From: Perkinsus marinus ATCC 50983 | Lineage: Eukaryota > Perkinsozoa > Perkinsida > Perkinsidae | DNA length: 59,838 nt | Assembly: GCF_000006405.1 (NCBI RefSeq) | Contig: NW_003203876.1 | Location: 151,270 to 211,107 of the forward strand | Direction: 5' to 3' | Shown here: positions 12,290 through 21,574 of the stretch, in pieces | How the letters are laid out: every line of letters starts with the position of its first letter | How positions within the stretch are numbered: position 1 is the first letter of the stretch | Translations under genes and position numbers: made by a program | Notes under the pieces: generated by a model | Databases searched by the model: none | Told to the model about the DNA's origin: nothing | Seen by the model: only the letters and a program-made list of their open reading frames with translations

Positions 12290-13606
12290 ATGTACATACG
12301 CATGTCCGCAACCATCGACTCTAACCGCGGCGTTCAACGCGGTGCCCTGGCCCAGTCCAGTTTCGTGCATTCAGCTGTCGGTGATGATGAGGATTCCCGT
12401 GACCTAACATCGGGGATACCCGGGACGCTCTACCTCCCCGGCAGCAATCTCAACGGCTCTAACTTCTTCTCTACTCTTGAGGGATTTGATGATGAGATGC
12501 GTTTCGAGAGGGCTAGCAAGATGCCCAAGATTGACCCTTCTGGACCGTTCTCTTGTGGGCCTACCCTTGGGGACCAACTAGGGCCGAGGGACGCGGGCTT
12601 CGACACGTCCATGACTGGAGTCAATAACAATTCGACCCTCCTTATGAAGTTGCTCTCTTCAACTGATGTTGAAGGTCACCATGCGCCTGAGGAACCCGGT
12701 CCTAGGCATGCAATTTACTCGGCTTTGTTGAATTTAGCCACGAGTGGAGGCAATCGATCAACCCCTGGAGCCTCCACTACTTCCAAAGGCTCAGCTGCCA
12801 ATATTAATAATCGTGAGCGATCAGCACAAGGTCACCACACGGGTCCTGCTCTCATCCTGGGACCAGAATTGTTTTCTGCTGGTCTCCCGCAGTCCATGGG
12901 CCTAACGACTTTAGCCGCAGCCGTGACGACTCCCACGGTTGGCCGCAAAGTGAGGAGGGTTCAACGCAGCTATGGTACTGGTAAGTTCGCTGGTGCCCAC
13001 AACTTCCCGAATGATGATGTTAATGGTCCCGTAAGGGTGGTCCGTAGAGTTCACGGTTGGGTTACTATTCTGAGAAATGGAGGTAGACAAGCCACTGGCC
13101 CCTACCGTGAAACTGTTTATCAATGTGTTGAAGATCAAAAGGAAGTCCATCGACTACGTGTGGAAAGGGGTCTGACCAATTCTGAGTTGATGCAACTCCT
13201 TGAACAGATGAAGGTTGTCACTGATCGACACCCGTCTACGCAGTTGATCAAGAAACCCAGGAAGCTGGACTATACGGCTCCCATTGGCGTTAGACGTATG
13301 CACAAGGGTTTCAGAGCGAGTGTGCGAGTGAGGGGTAAAGAGGTCTATGGTCCACTACGACAAGATGTTGCTGATGCTACCTGTGATAGAGAGGAAATGA
13401 TGAAGTATCGTCATGTAGTTGACGCTCCTGGCATGAGGGCTTTTGTTAAGACCCTAAAGGAACGCGTCTATCCTCATCATCAACAAGAAGTCCATCGTTC
13501 TCTGCATGGCGAGCAGGCACCGCCCTCTAACACTCATTCTAACACTCATCGTGTAATGCCTACATTTGCGACCGAAGCTCAGGGCCCAATCTTGTCGATT
13601 GGCTGA
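12290..13606 (+). CDS. double AP2/ERF-like domain DNA-binding protein A
   Basis: Single-exon frame of 438 codons (ATG at 12290; a second in-frame ATG at 12302 is equally possible). The first 240 residues are low complexity with no motif. Residues about 246-292 (GPVRVVRRVHGWVTILRNGG...YRETVYQCVEDQKEVHRLR) and 335-385 (APIGVRRMHKGFRASVRVRG...YGPLRQDVADATCDREEM) both follow the AP2 pattern: a GVRR start, a three-strand section with conserved Trp/Phe, then a helix that pairs with it. Alveolates use AP2-type proteins as sequence-specific transcription factors, so that role is inferred. A paralogue lies at 19006-20166 with near-identical domains and unrelated N- and C-terminal regions. A strong hairpin precedes the start codon. 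Confidence 0.75.
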   Translation: MYIRMSATIDSNRGVQRGALAQSSFVHSAVGDDEDSRDLTSGIPGTLYLPGSNLNGSNFFSTLEGFDDEMRFERASKMPKIDPSGPFSCGPTLGDQLGPRDAGFDTSMTGVNNNSTLLMKLLSSTDVEGHHAPEEPGPRHAIYSALLNLATSGGNRSTPGASTTSKGSAANINNRERSAQGHHTGPALILGPELFSAGLPQSMGLTTLAAAVTTPTVGRKVRRVQRSYGTGKFAGAHNFPNDDVNGPVRVVRRVHGWVTILRNGGRQATGPYRETVYQCVEDQKEVHRLRVERGLTNSELMQLLEQMKVVTDRHPSTQLIKKPRKLDYTAPIGVRRMHKGFRASVRVRGKEVYGPLRQDVADATCDREEMMKYRHVVDAPGMRAFVKTLKERVYPHHQQEVHRSLHGEQAPPSNTHSNTHRVMPTFATEAQGPILSIG

Positions 13607-13947
13607 GGAACGCTGTCATCGTACTTTAATTTCCTTCGCGTTCGCACCGAACTACGGCTGACCATCCATTAGTTTTGTTGTGTCACATCTTATAATTTCG
13701 TATTTCGCTCGTATATGTAGTATTTGTTCTGAGGGGTTTTGCACCGTGTTCAAGGGTGTCAAGGGTGTATGGTGGTTCGACTCTAATTTTCACTACTAAG
13801 CGGTAGTGTATATTTCTCATTTGCCACAACCAGTATTAGCCGTAGAAAGTACTACCAGGTATAACAGATCTTGTGGGAGATCCTTTTCATATCAAAACTC
13901 GGATCGTGTTAACTTCAGTGAGTCGACAACTAACTTGGTCATTGCAA
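13607..13947. other. intergenic, nothing recognised
   Basis: AT-rich flank between the AP2-like gene and the BolA-like gene. An in-frame upstream ATG at 13873 could extend the BolA-like protein by 25 residues. Confidence 0.4.
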
Positions 13948-14602
13948 ATGTCTGTTCAAGAGGAAGTTGAACGAAGGACTAGAGCCCACTTCGCAACGGC
14001 CACAGCCATTGACGTGGTGGATATGGGTTCAGAGTGTTCCGGAGCTAAAGTGAGCCAACTAGCAGCATCGAAGTCGGTCGTAGCGCATCTGTGTTGAATC
14101 CTGAGCATCAACATCAAATTCGTCACAACCACTATGGGTCAGTTGATTTATAGTGAAAAATTCATGAAATCTGGTTACGGAGGAATATTTCAAATGGAAA
14201 GAATTTTTATCGCGTTTATCATCTCCAGTTTTATGATTGATCTGCTTACTCGAATTCCTCCTTTGCTCAGTGTGGTATATCCACGATGCGGTCCTGATGC
14301 AGTGACTCGCACTTGTTGTTTTTTTTTCAGTTGGGCATACTGGTAGTCGACCCGAGTTTTGAGGGAGTGTCGACGATAAAACGCCATCGTGAGGTATGGT
14401 AAATGGTCATGAATCGGACCTCATTCGTATCCAGGTGCAAGGACTTGTGAAAGATCTTTTGGACTCGGGTGAGCTGCATGCTATCAGTCTCCAGGTGAGG
14501 AGGATTCTCAATGGTATAGACCTCGGGAATAGCGGCCCCATTCTCCAATCATACTTCTCAATGGTAAAGACCTCGGGCATAGGCGCCCCATTCGTCAAGT
14601 AG
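13948..14602 (+). CDS. BolA-like protein (3 exons; 3' end uncertain)
   Basis: BolA proteins pair with monothiol glutaredoxins in iron-sulfur cluster handling in mitochondria or cytosol. Exon 1, 13948-14049, encodes MSVQEEVERRTRAHF up to SECSGAK. Exon 2, 14331-14393, encodes LGILVVDPSFEGVSTIKRHR, which matches the core F-G-S-RHR signature. Exon 3 from 14435 encodes VQGLVKDLLDSGELHAISLQ, matching the family's C-terminal LV-L-EL-IHALS block. All junctions are GT-AG and in phase, and the first intron follows a long T-tract acceptor. The normal BolA end falls at HAISLQ (14494). Beyond it the frame runs 36 codons into a 50-bp tandem repeat before a stop at 14602, so either the protein has a repeat-derived tail or an intron starts at GTGAGG right after the Gln codon. 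Confidence 0.75.
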
Positions 14603-14720
14603 ATTTCTCAATGATAAAGACCTCGGGCATAGCGGCCCCACTCGCCAAGTATACTTCTCAATGGTAAAGACCTTGGGCATAGCCGCCCCATTCGTCCAGT
14701 AGATTTCTCAGTGGTATAGG
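14505..14720 (+). repeat. 50-bp tandem repeat, about 4.3 copies
   Basis: Units begin TTCTCAATGGTA at 14505, 14555, 14605, 14655 and 14705. Each contains the core CATA-G-CGGCCCCA (variants GGCATAGCGGCCCCA and GGCATAGCCGCCCCA), the same core seen in the arrays at 6, 16 and 52 kb. Confidence 0.85.
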
Positions 14721-15135
14721 TGCTCGAAAAGAATATCCTATTCTATGAGCATATCATCGAGGATTCAGCTCGGCAATTTTGTAATCCAGCTCGAATTGAA
14801 TTTCGCTATGGAATCCAACCCAGACTACCCTTTTGGCGTTAATTGCCATACATTTCTCAGACGCTCACACCAGCCCAGTGGGAGAAGAAGCAATCTCAAT
14901 AAACAGCCGATCCCAGTTTCCATGACGCTATGCTCAGAGTTACACGGGTTGCGGGAGCGGGTCGATGGGCTTACCACGACAGGCCTCAGTAATGCCAACA
15001 GTGGCTTCCTTCAGGTATCTGTCTGTATGAAAACCTTATACGATGCAACATATGTATGCCATAGTTCGCAACGAGTCACTATATACGGACTATGTAGTTT
15101 GCTATATCTTATCAACATCTCAGCATTTTGGGAAA
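14721..15135. other. intergenic, nothing recognised
   Basis: A 135-codon frame at 14745-15152 covers this stretch, but it shows no motif and overlaps the start of the nucleotidase gene, so it is not accepted. Confidence 0.4.
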
Positions 15136-18100
15136 ATGTCATCAACAACTAAAGCGGGAATGAGCCCGGCTGTCGACTTCCGTCATCTCATATCGGTTTG
15201 TGTCGCCGCTGCACAGGGAGCAGCGGGCATCATTCAAGATGTTCACGACAAGGGCTCGTTGGGGTTGGTCGAAAAAGGTACTGAGGGCGCGACAGGATTT
15301 GATAAAAGCGTGAGTTTTTTTTATTGATGTGAACTTGAGGACGTTGGTTGACCTTAGCACTATTAGAGCTCTACTGACGCCCCTTCAAGTCGAGGTAACA
15401 CATTTTCGAACGGCTGGGAAGCCGGCAAGAACCCTTGCTGAAATCCGTTCTCGAACCAGTGAAATTAAAACAGCTTTGTAAAGAATCAAGCAAGTCAGCA
15501 CACAGATGTAGATGTAATCTATCTGTATGATTGACGTGTTGTATGCTGTCGATTCAACAAGGAAATTTGACCAGGGTATGCGCCTGTCTTCTAAGCTTCA
15601 CTAACTTATTCCGAGCACATCTACATCATGATGTCATAAGGATTGTCTGATAACACTTGTCATTCCTGGTGGTTTGGAGGTATTTGGACTTAGAATGGTC
15701 TCTTGAGTTCGAATAACGAAGATACATGATGGGTTCAGAGGCATGAGCCATTCCTGTTGAAAATCGTACGGTTCAATCCCGATGAGTCTTAATGATCAGG
15801 TTGCGGTGTTGATTCGTTCACCGGAAGACCGATGGACGATCCCCAGACAGAAGCCGATCGCCGTGCTGAGGCCTACATAATGTCCATCTTAAAAACACAG
15901 GTTAGTAAGGGTAGCAAAGAGTATCTGTAAGGTTATCCACTAGGTACCTAATCTCGATCCGACGAGCATCGTTGGCGAAGAAAGCGAAGAGGGGGAAAGT
16001 GAGGCGGATGAATCGGAAGCAGTGGATGCTGTTCAAGGCTGTGAAGCTCCTGAAGCAAGGCCTGTGTTCACGGAAGCGGTATTAAATGCATGGCCAGAAG
16101 ATCTTAGTAGGAGGTGGGATACTGTATGGACTCCATAGTCCATCGACCTACTCGCCCTCCATACTATGGAGGGTGAATAAGTCGAAGGACTTGGAGGTCG
16201 TAAACTGGATGGGGGAAAACGTGTACGCCTGAACGCGATAAGATCTGAACTGCATGGTTGTGGCATATCGACCCCAATGTACGCAGATCTGAGCTGCATG
16301 ACTAGGGCATATCGGCCCCGGTATCCGTAGATCTGAACTGCGTAACTTGGGCATATCGGCCCCAGTATCCGTACATCCAAACTGCATGACTGTGGCATAT
16401 CGACCCCAATATCCGTACATCCAAACTGCATGACTGTGGCATATCGACCCCAATATCCGTACATCCAAGCTGCATGACTGTGGCATATCGACCCCAATAT
16501 CCGTACATCCAAGCTGCATGACTGTGGCATATCGACCCCAATATCCGTACATCCAAGCTGCATGACTGTGGCATATCGACCCCAATATCCGTACATCCAA
16601 GCTGCATGACTGTGGCATATCGACCCCAATATCCGTACATCCAAGCTGCATGACTGTGGCATATCGACCCCAATATCCGTATATCCAAGCTGCATGACTG
16701 TGGCATATCGACCCCAATATCCGTACATCCAAGCTGCATGACTGTGGCATATCGACCCCAATATCCGTACATCCAAGCTGCATGACTGTGGCATATCGAC
16801 CCCAATATCCGTACATCCAAGCTGCATGACTGTGGCATATCGACCCCAATATCCGTATATCCAAGCTGCATGACTGTGGCATATCGACCCCAATATACGC
16901 AGATCTGAACTGCGTGACTGTGGTATACCGACCCTAAGTGCGCAGGTCTCAACTGCATGACCGTGTCGTAATGACCAATATGCGCAGATCTAAACTGCAT
17001 GACTGTGGCATATCGACCCCAATATCCGTACATCCAAACTGCATGACTGTGGCATATCGACCCCAATATCCGTACATCCAAACTGCATGACCGTGGCATA
17101 TCGGCCCCAATATCCGTACATCTAAACTGCATGACTGTGGCATATCGACCCCAATATCCGTACATCCAAACTGCATGACCGTGGCATATCGGCCCCAATA
17201 TCCGTACATCTAAACTGCATGACTGTGGCATATCGGCCCCAATATGCCACAGTTTCCTTGTAACCAATACCACACCCGAACTAACTCGTTGACGAATTGA
17301 TAACTTGACAGTCTTGACTCTGCTCTAACCTCGTCATCAGCTTCTCAGCTTGAGAGCAAAGAGAGTTACTCAAAATAATAAGAGTCATGTCTGTTTTAGG
17401 ATCAGTGCCGGCCTCGTCAATAGCGCTTTGGGTGGACCCTCTTGATGGTACTTCTGAGTTCACAAGAGGCAATTTAGGAAGCGTAACCACTCTTATAGGT
17501 GACGTCTGTCCCACTGTGGTTCTCTCCACAATACATTTCAGGAATCAGCGTGAATAACAGAGCAACGGCAGGCATCATCGTTCGCCTAGTCGATCGAGAA
17601 ACTTTTGTGGGAGTAGTTGGCGTTGGTGTTTTCCGGACGCGCCCAGGAGAAAGCATTGAGGCCGTGAGCAGACCTGAGCGTGTTGATGTTGACATTGCAG
17701 ACGGACTTGACATTTGCACAACAAGGTAGTAAATTGCTGTATCTTACGTTGACGTTGGTTATTCTCAGAACTAAAACTGCTCCTGTTGTCGTGGCGGCAT
17801 TCGAAAATCTCGGACCAAAAACTCGAACTCTGAAACACGGAGGTGCTGGAAGGAAGTTCCTCGACGTCGTGACGGGCGTTGCTGACGCGTAAGTGGGTTT
17901 TGTTCACTAAGTAATGTGATGCAACGAGTGACCGTGATCGTAGTGGCTTAATAATTCAATCAGAGACATTCTTCATCCTTCGTCGAGAGACACTGGCAAC
18001 GATAACAGCAGTGTGTTATCTCTAGTGCTCTCAGTACTGGTCTATAGGAAATTGGTGTGTCAATCTAGAATCCGATGAGCCCTCCAGAATCTGCGGAGAG

Positions 18101-18528
18101 GAGCTCTTCTATTCGTCAGGTATCTGTATCCGAGACCGGGCACAAAAAGATGGGATAGCTGTGCAGGTGAGGTATCATACTGTTATTACCTTGCATATCT
18201 CCTCCTTCTTAGGCGAAGCCCTTTTACTTGCACTAGGCGGTAATGTGACCGACGCCATCGGAGACATAATAGAATACCACATTTTTCGTGAATCCACTGA
18301 CGTTCTCACTAATGGCGCTGATCCTGAGCATCCGTACTTGAACGCTTATGGCCTGGTGGCTAGCATAAGAGGGTAAATTCAGTGATTCTGGAATGATGTA
18401 ATTTGCTGTGTACTGTCAGGCCTGAATTCCATTATAAGGTCTTGCTTCCTGCAGTCTACAAAGCTGTTGCTGAGCATGCTCCGACATTCCCGTTGTCAAG
18501 TGAACGAAAACACGAGGCGGCTATTTGA
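15136..18528 (+). CDS. 3'(2'),5'-bisphosphate nucleotidase (BPNT1/HAL2-like), 9 exons
   Basis: Mg-dependent, lithium-sensitive phosphatase family that hydrolyses PAP from sulfate assimilation (IMPase superfamily). Likely exons: 15136-15277, 15800-15900, 15944-16123, about 17366-17498, 17542-17725, 17769-17888, 18120-18166, 18213-18372, 18420-18528. The five last exons are phase-checked. Motifs in order are HLISVCVAAAQGAAGIIQDV (N-terminal helix), DDPQTEADRRAEAYI, IVGEES (metal-binding Glu pair), WVDPLDGTSEFTRG (the DPLDGT metal site), GVVGVGVF, LKHGGAGRKFLDVVTGVADAY, KRWDSCAGEALLLALGGNVTD (the WD-AGE-GG signature) and a GLVASIRG-like end. The length of about 390 residues is slightly above the family norm, owing to an acidic insert after IVGEES. 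The intron of about 1.2 kb between exons 3 and 4 is filled by a 44-bp minisatellite. Borders of exons 2 and 4 remain tentative. Confidence 0.88.
16255..17255 (+). repeat. 44-bp minisatellite, about 23 copies, inside the nucleotidase intron
   Basis: The unit repeats every 44 bp and contains GTGGCATATCGACCCCAATA, then CCGTACATCC and GCTGCATGACT. The central copies are nearly identical. Copies at both ends carry GATCTGAACTGC-type variants, and one interior copy near 16920-16980 is disrupted. All three minus-strand frames are open across most of it, because the unit has no stop in that strand and 44 is not a multiple of 3. Confidence 0.95.
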
Positions 18529-19005
18529 GTTGATTAAGTTGCATCCGTCGCATATGAAAGGAGTTTCTTCTGTCACTACGTTGGTCTTCAGTTCGTGATC
18601 GTGGGGATGGACGTTTATAACTCGCTGGGGTCCTTCAAGGGTTCAACAATCACCATTCGAGCGTTCTTGAAAGACAGTACGCGAATAGTGAATCGAACAA
18701 TTAGATACCTCACGGATCAATGACGTGCTCAAGCGCTCATTAGCGATAACGAGAGTATCACTGGCCGTGTGTTGGCATCAAATAGACCAATTTCTCCACC
18801 GGAGAAGTAAAGTGATAGTGAGGTGAATTTAGTGAAGGTGTCTGGAAAATGACGGATGAATAAAGTGATAGTAATGTGAATTTAGTGAAGGTGTCTGTAC
18901 ATCATGCCTTCGGTACCTGAGTGATATCTTGCATTCTTGCATCTCCTCAGAGATTCAATCGTCGTATGCGTACATGCTCCTTTACACGTGTATTGGCGTA
19001 CATAA
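18529..19005. other. intergenic with a small direct repeat
   Basis: No gene was seen. Two copies of an approximately 38-bp sequence (TAAAGTGATAG...AGTGAAGGTGTCTG) start at 18809 and 18861, 52 bp apart. They lie in the 5' flank of the second AP2-like gene. Confidence 0.6.
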
Positions 19006-20166
19006 ATGAATCACGACTACGGTGAGTTGCTTCAAGACCGCAGCGGAGATATTACTACTGGTGGCGGCTATTCTAGCCAATACCAGTTAAGTGATGCCAT
19101 CCCCGTTCTCGAGGGATCACCTTTTGCCTTCCCTCAAGGGTCTGTTATCACTGGTGACACCACTCATGAAGCTACTCCGAGGACTACTATGCTTAACAAC
19201 AACGACTCCCCTCTCCAGCAATCGGTGGATATGATGTTATTTGATAACTTTGGTATGCCGCCTGGTGAACCATCGAGTCGTAACGGATGTGACGTACCGG
19301 AGTTTGACGATAACTTAACTTTAATATCTCGATTATTCTTGTACGGCGATCGCTTGAATGCTCGTAAACAGGGCGGCAACGTCCATGGACCACAAGCACT
19401 AGGCTACCCTGCTGGTTTACCTTCTGAGTGCAATTCTTTGTCTGCAGCTACTACTAACCTCTTTGGTGGCAACTCTTCACCAGTTTCGAACAACGCCTTC
19501 ACTCCACTTGTATCTCCTCCTCCTCATCATCGTCCGAGCTTTCCCATTGAATTTTCCGAAGTACCATTTCGGGGTGATATATCGACTGACGACGGCAACG
19601 GGCCAATCAGAGTCGTACGACGGTCTCGCGGTTGGGTTACTGTCCTGAGGTATGGCGGTAGACAAGCTACAGGCCCCTACCGTGAAACAGTTCGCCAATG
19701 TGTTGAGGATCAAAAGGAAGTCCATCGACTACGTCTGGAAAGGGGTCTGACAAATTCTGAGGTGATGCAACTTCTTGAGCAGATGAAGGTTGTCACTGAT
19801 CCTGTTTCCTCAACTCGAAAGAAGCCTAAAAAGCATGATTATTATGCTCCAGTGGGCGTTAGACGTATGCACAAGGGCTTTGCAGCCAGTGTTAGGGTGA
19901 ACGGTAAAGAGGTCTATGGTCCACTACGACAAGATGTTGCTGATGCTACCTGTGATAGAGAGGAAATGATGAAGTATCGTCTTGTAGTTGACGCTCCTGG
20001 CATGAGGGCTTTTGTTAAGACCCTAAAAGAACGCGTGTATCCTCATCATCAAGTACGTTCAACATCGGTGGGAGATAACAGCAACATCAACGCCGATGAG
20101 AGTTTGTCGAATATTATTCGGGAAATGGACGTTAACCCTTTATCACCCACCCGTTGTTGTCAGTAG
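19006..20166 (+). CDS. double AP2/ERF-like domain DNA-binding protein B
   Basis: Single-exon frame of 386 codons starting MNHDYGELLQDRSG. The first 190 residues are Asn/Ser/Pro/Gly-rich and unrelated to protein A. Residues about 200-245 (GPIRVVRRSRGWVTVLRYGG...ETVRQCVEDQKEVHRLR) and 283-335 (APVGVRRMHKGFAASVRVNG...YGPLRQDVADATCDREEM) are the same two AP2-like units as in the gene at 12290. Over the second unit the two genes differ at only a few bases in about 145 bp, even at third codon positions, while the rest does not align. The likely role is a transcription regulator, inferred from the family. The C-terminus ends NPLSPTRCCQ. Confidence 0.75.
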   Translation: MNHDYGELLQDRSGDITTGGGYSSQYQLSDAIPVLEGSPFAFPQGSVITGDTTHEATPRTTMLNNNDSPLQQSVDMMLFDNFGMPPGEPSSRNGCDVPEFDDNLTLISRLFLYGDRLNARKQGGNVHGPQALGYPAGLPSECNSLSAATTNLFGGNSSPVSNNAFTPLVSPPPHHRPSFPIEFSEVPFRGDISTDDGNGPIRVVRRSRGWVTVLRYGGRQATGPYRETVRQCVEDQKEVHRLRLERGLTNSEVMQLLEQMKVVTDPVSSTRKKPKKHDYYAPVGVRRMHKGFAASVRVNGKEVYGPLRQDVADATCDREEMMKYRLVVDAPGMRAFVKTLKERVYPHHQVRSTSVGDNSNINADESLSNIIREMDVNPLSPTRCCQ

Positions 20167-20610
20167 TAATAGTATAGTCTTCGGCTCGTAGGTCTTGGTG
20201 TAGCAGTTATACATTTACTTGAGTAGCTAAACTCAGTCGTAATTCTTTCAGTGTTCGGCTTCACGACTTATATACAGTTCGCTCTCGATTAACGCATCAG
20301 TGTCGTGTGAACTTGTATTTGCGGCGCTGTATGCTGTCTATGGTCATCTCTTTATTTGTCGTGAAATCGGTTAAGTGGCGGGGGCTTTTGAGATGACATC
20401 ACATTTTTACTCGTAGCAATTGTTTTTTCAACAAATTTCTTATTGAGACCATCGGAGTTGTGTTCTATTCAGTTGGGGGAATTTCAACTGCAACAAGAAG
20501 TTGTACATTAGTGAGTGCTTAGAACACCTCTCCTGAAACGATCGTAGGATTGGACAGAAAATGTGGAAGTCCGAAAGAACCGAATTTGATAAACTATACA
20601 AAGAGGGGGA

Positions 20611-20688
20611 AAACCCCCGATATTCGCGGTGATATGCAGTAGTCGTGAAATATGTTTTTCATATCACTAGGGTGGTGGTGAAACTCCA
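20611..20688 (-). repeat. MITE family copy 1 (left part missing)
   Basis: It holds ATTCGCGGTGATATGCAGTA, then CATATCACTAGGGTGG and the end GGTGAAACTCCA. The opposite end is not recognisable. Confidence 0.75.
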
Positions 20689-20756
20689 CTGTTAAAAGTG
20701 TTGTTCAGGTTAGACTAGAGTTGACAGTAGAAGTAGGAGTGATTCGAACGTGTAGA

Positions 20757-20895
20757 GGGAAAATATGCATATATGGTCAATGTTGGCGAGAATATTGAAA
20801 TTCTGGGAAATTTATATTTCTACTCGGATTTGCTTAGTAAAGATACCCTTAAGCTCAGCTGAAGAGAGCTATATATGATGCAACACTGATGTCAA
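20757..20895 (+). repeat. introner-like element, sense
   Basis: Blocks in family order: GGGAAAATATGCATATATGG, AATTCTGGGAAATTT, TTTCTACTCGGATTTG, AAGCTCAGCTGAAG, then TATATATGATGCAACAC. Confidence 0.6.
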
Positions 20896-21103
20896 TTACT
20901 TTACATCGTGTCAGGCTCAGGCGAGCCACCTGAACCGTCGAAGCAATCAGCTTTACTCACACTTTCACTGATAATATCTACACTGTAATCACAACTGATT
21001 TCACTTTGATAACGATAAGGTTCTGCTACTGCTCTGGAGCTTACTTTTTATCGTCCTCCTCTTGAAAAACTCAAAGGAATATGTGCCTACTTACTTCTCA
21101 CCT

Positions 21104-21218
21104 TGGAGTTTCACCACCCGTTTTACGCGAAATTCGCGGCTTATATGCGTTTTTCGCGAAGTGAAATGTGAACTGTGCTTCTCACTGGTGTTTTTCAAAT
21201 CACTAGGGTGAAACTCCA
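21104..21218 (-). repeat. MITE family copy 2
   Basis: The ends TGGAGTTTCACCACC and GGGTGAAACTCCA form terminal inverted repeats. The interior is diverged (TTCGCGGCTTATATGCG). Confidence 0.8.
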
Positions 21219-21355
21219 CCACTTGTTGAAGCTCGCGCATAAGGATTACTTTCGAGTGTAGGATTTGCATAATAACAACAACAATATCGATTCGATTCGT
21301 GTTTGTTTGGAGGAGTATTCCACCACTAGCATGCGACGAGATTGTCGTATGTCTT

Positions 21356-21469
21356 CCCACCCTAGTGATATGGAAAACATATTTCACGACTACTGCATAT
21401 CACCGCGAATATCGCCTTTTTCCCGAGTTTTACGACGCCACTCCGCGTAAAACGGGTGGTGAAACTCCA
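21356..21469 (+). repeat. MITE family copy 3
   Basis: CACCCTAGTGATATGGAAAA, then ATTTCACGACTACTGCATAT, CGACGCCACT and the end GGTGGTGAAACTCCA. The first few bases of the left end are lost. Confidence 0.85.
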
Positions 21470-21574
21470 ATATTAATAATATTAAGTAAACGTTCTATGA
21501 ATAAAGTTGGCTTTCGAAGTCTGTGTCAATATCACTTCGCGTAACGGTTTGGTTCACCCTGTAGTCGCTTTTTA

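Larger units (their letters stand above)
20167..21574. other. repeat-rich 5' flank of the WDR7-like gene
   Basis: No exon is recognised. The stretch holds three MITE copies and one introner-like copy (listed separately). The presence of an introner-like sequence at 20757-20895 raises the possibility of an unrecognised 5' UTR intron. Confidence 0.5.

Noticed and set aside
14745-15152. 135-codon plus frame before the nucleotidase gene
   Set aside because: No motif, no splice logic, and it overlaps the better supported nucleotidase start.
16033-17273. Three long overlapping minus-strand frames (244-323 codons) with a 44-residue period
   Set aside because: They are the 44-bp minisatellite read in three frames. 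The region lies in a nucleotidase intron and the frames have no non-repeat domain.
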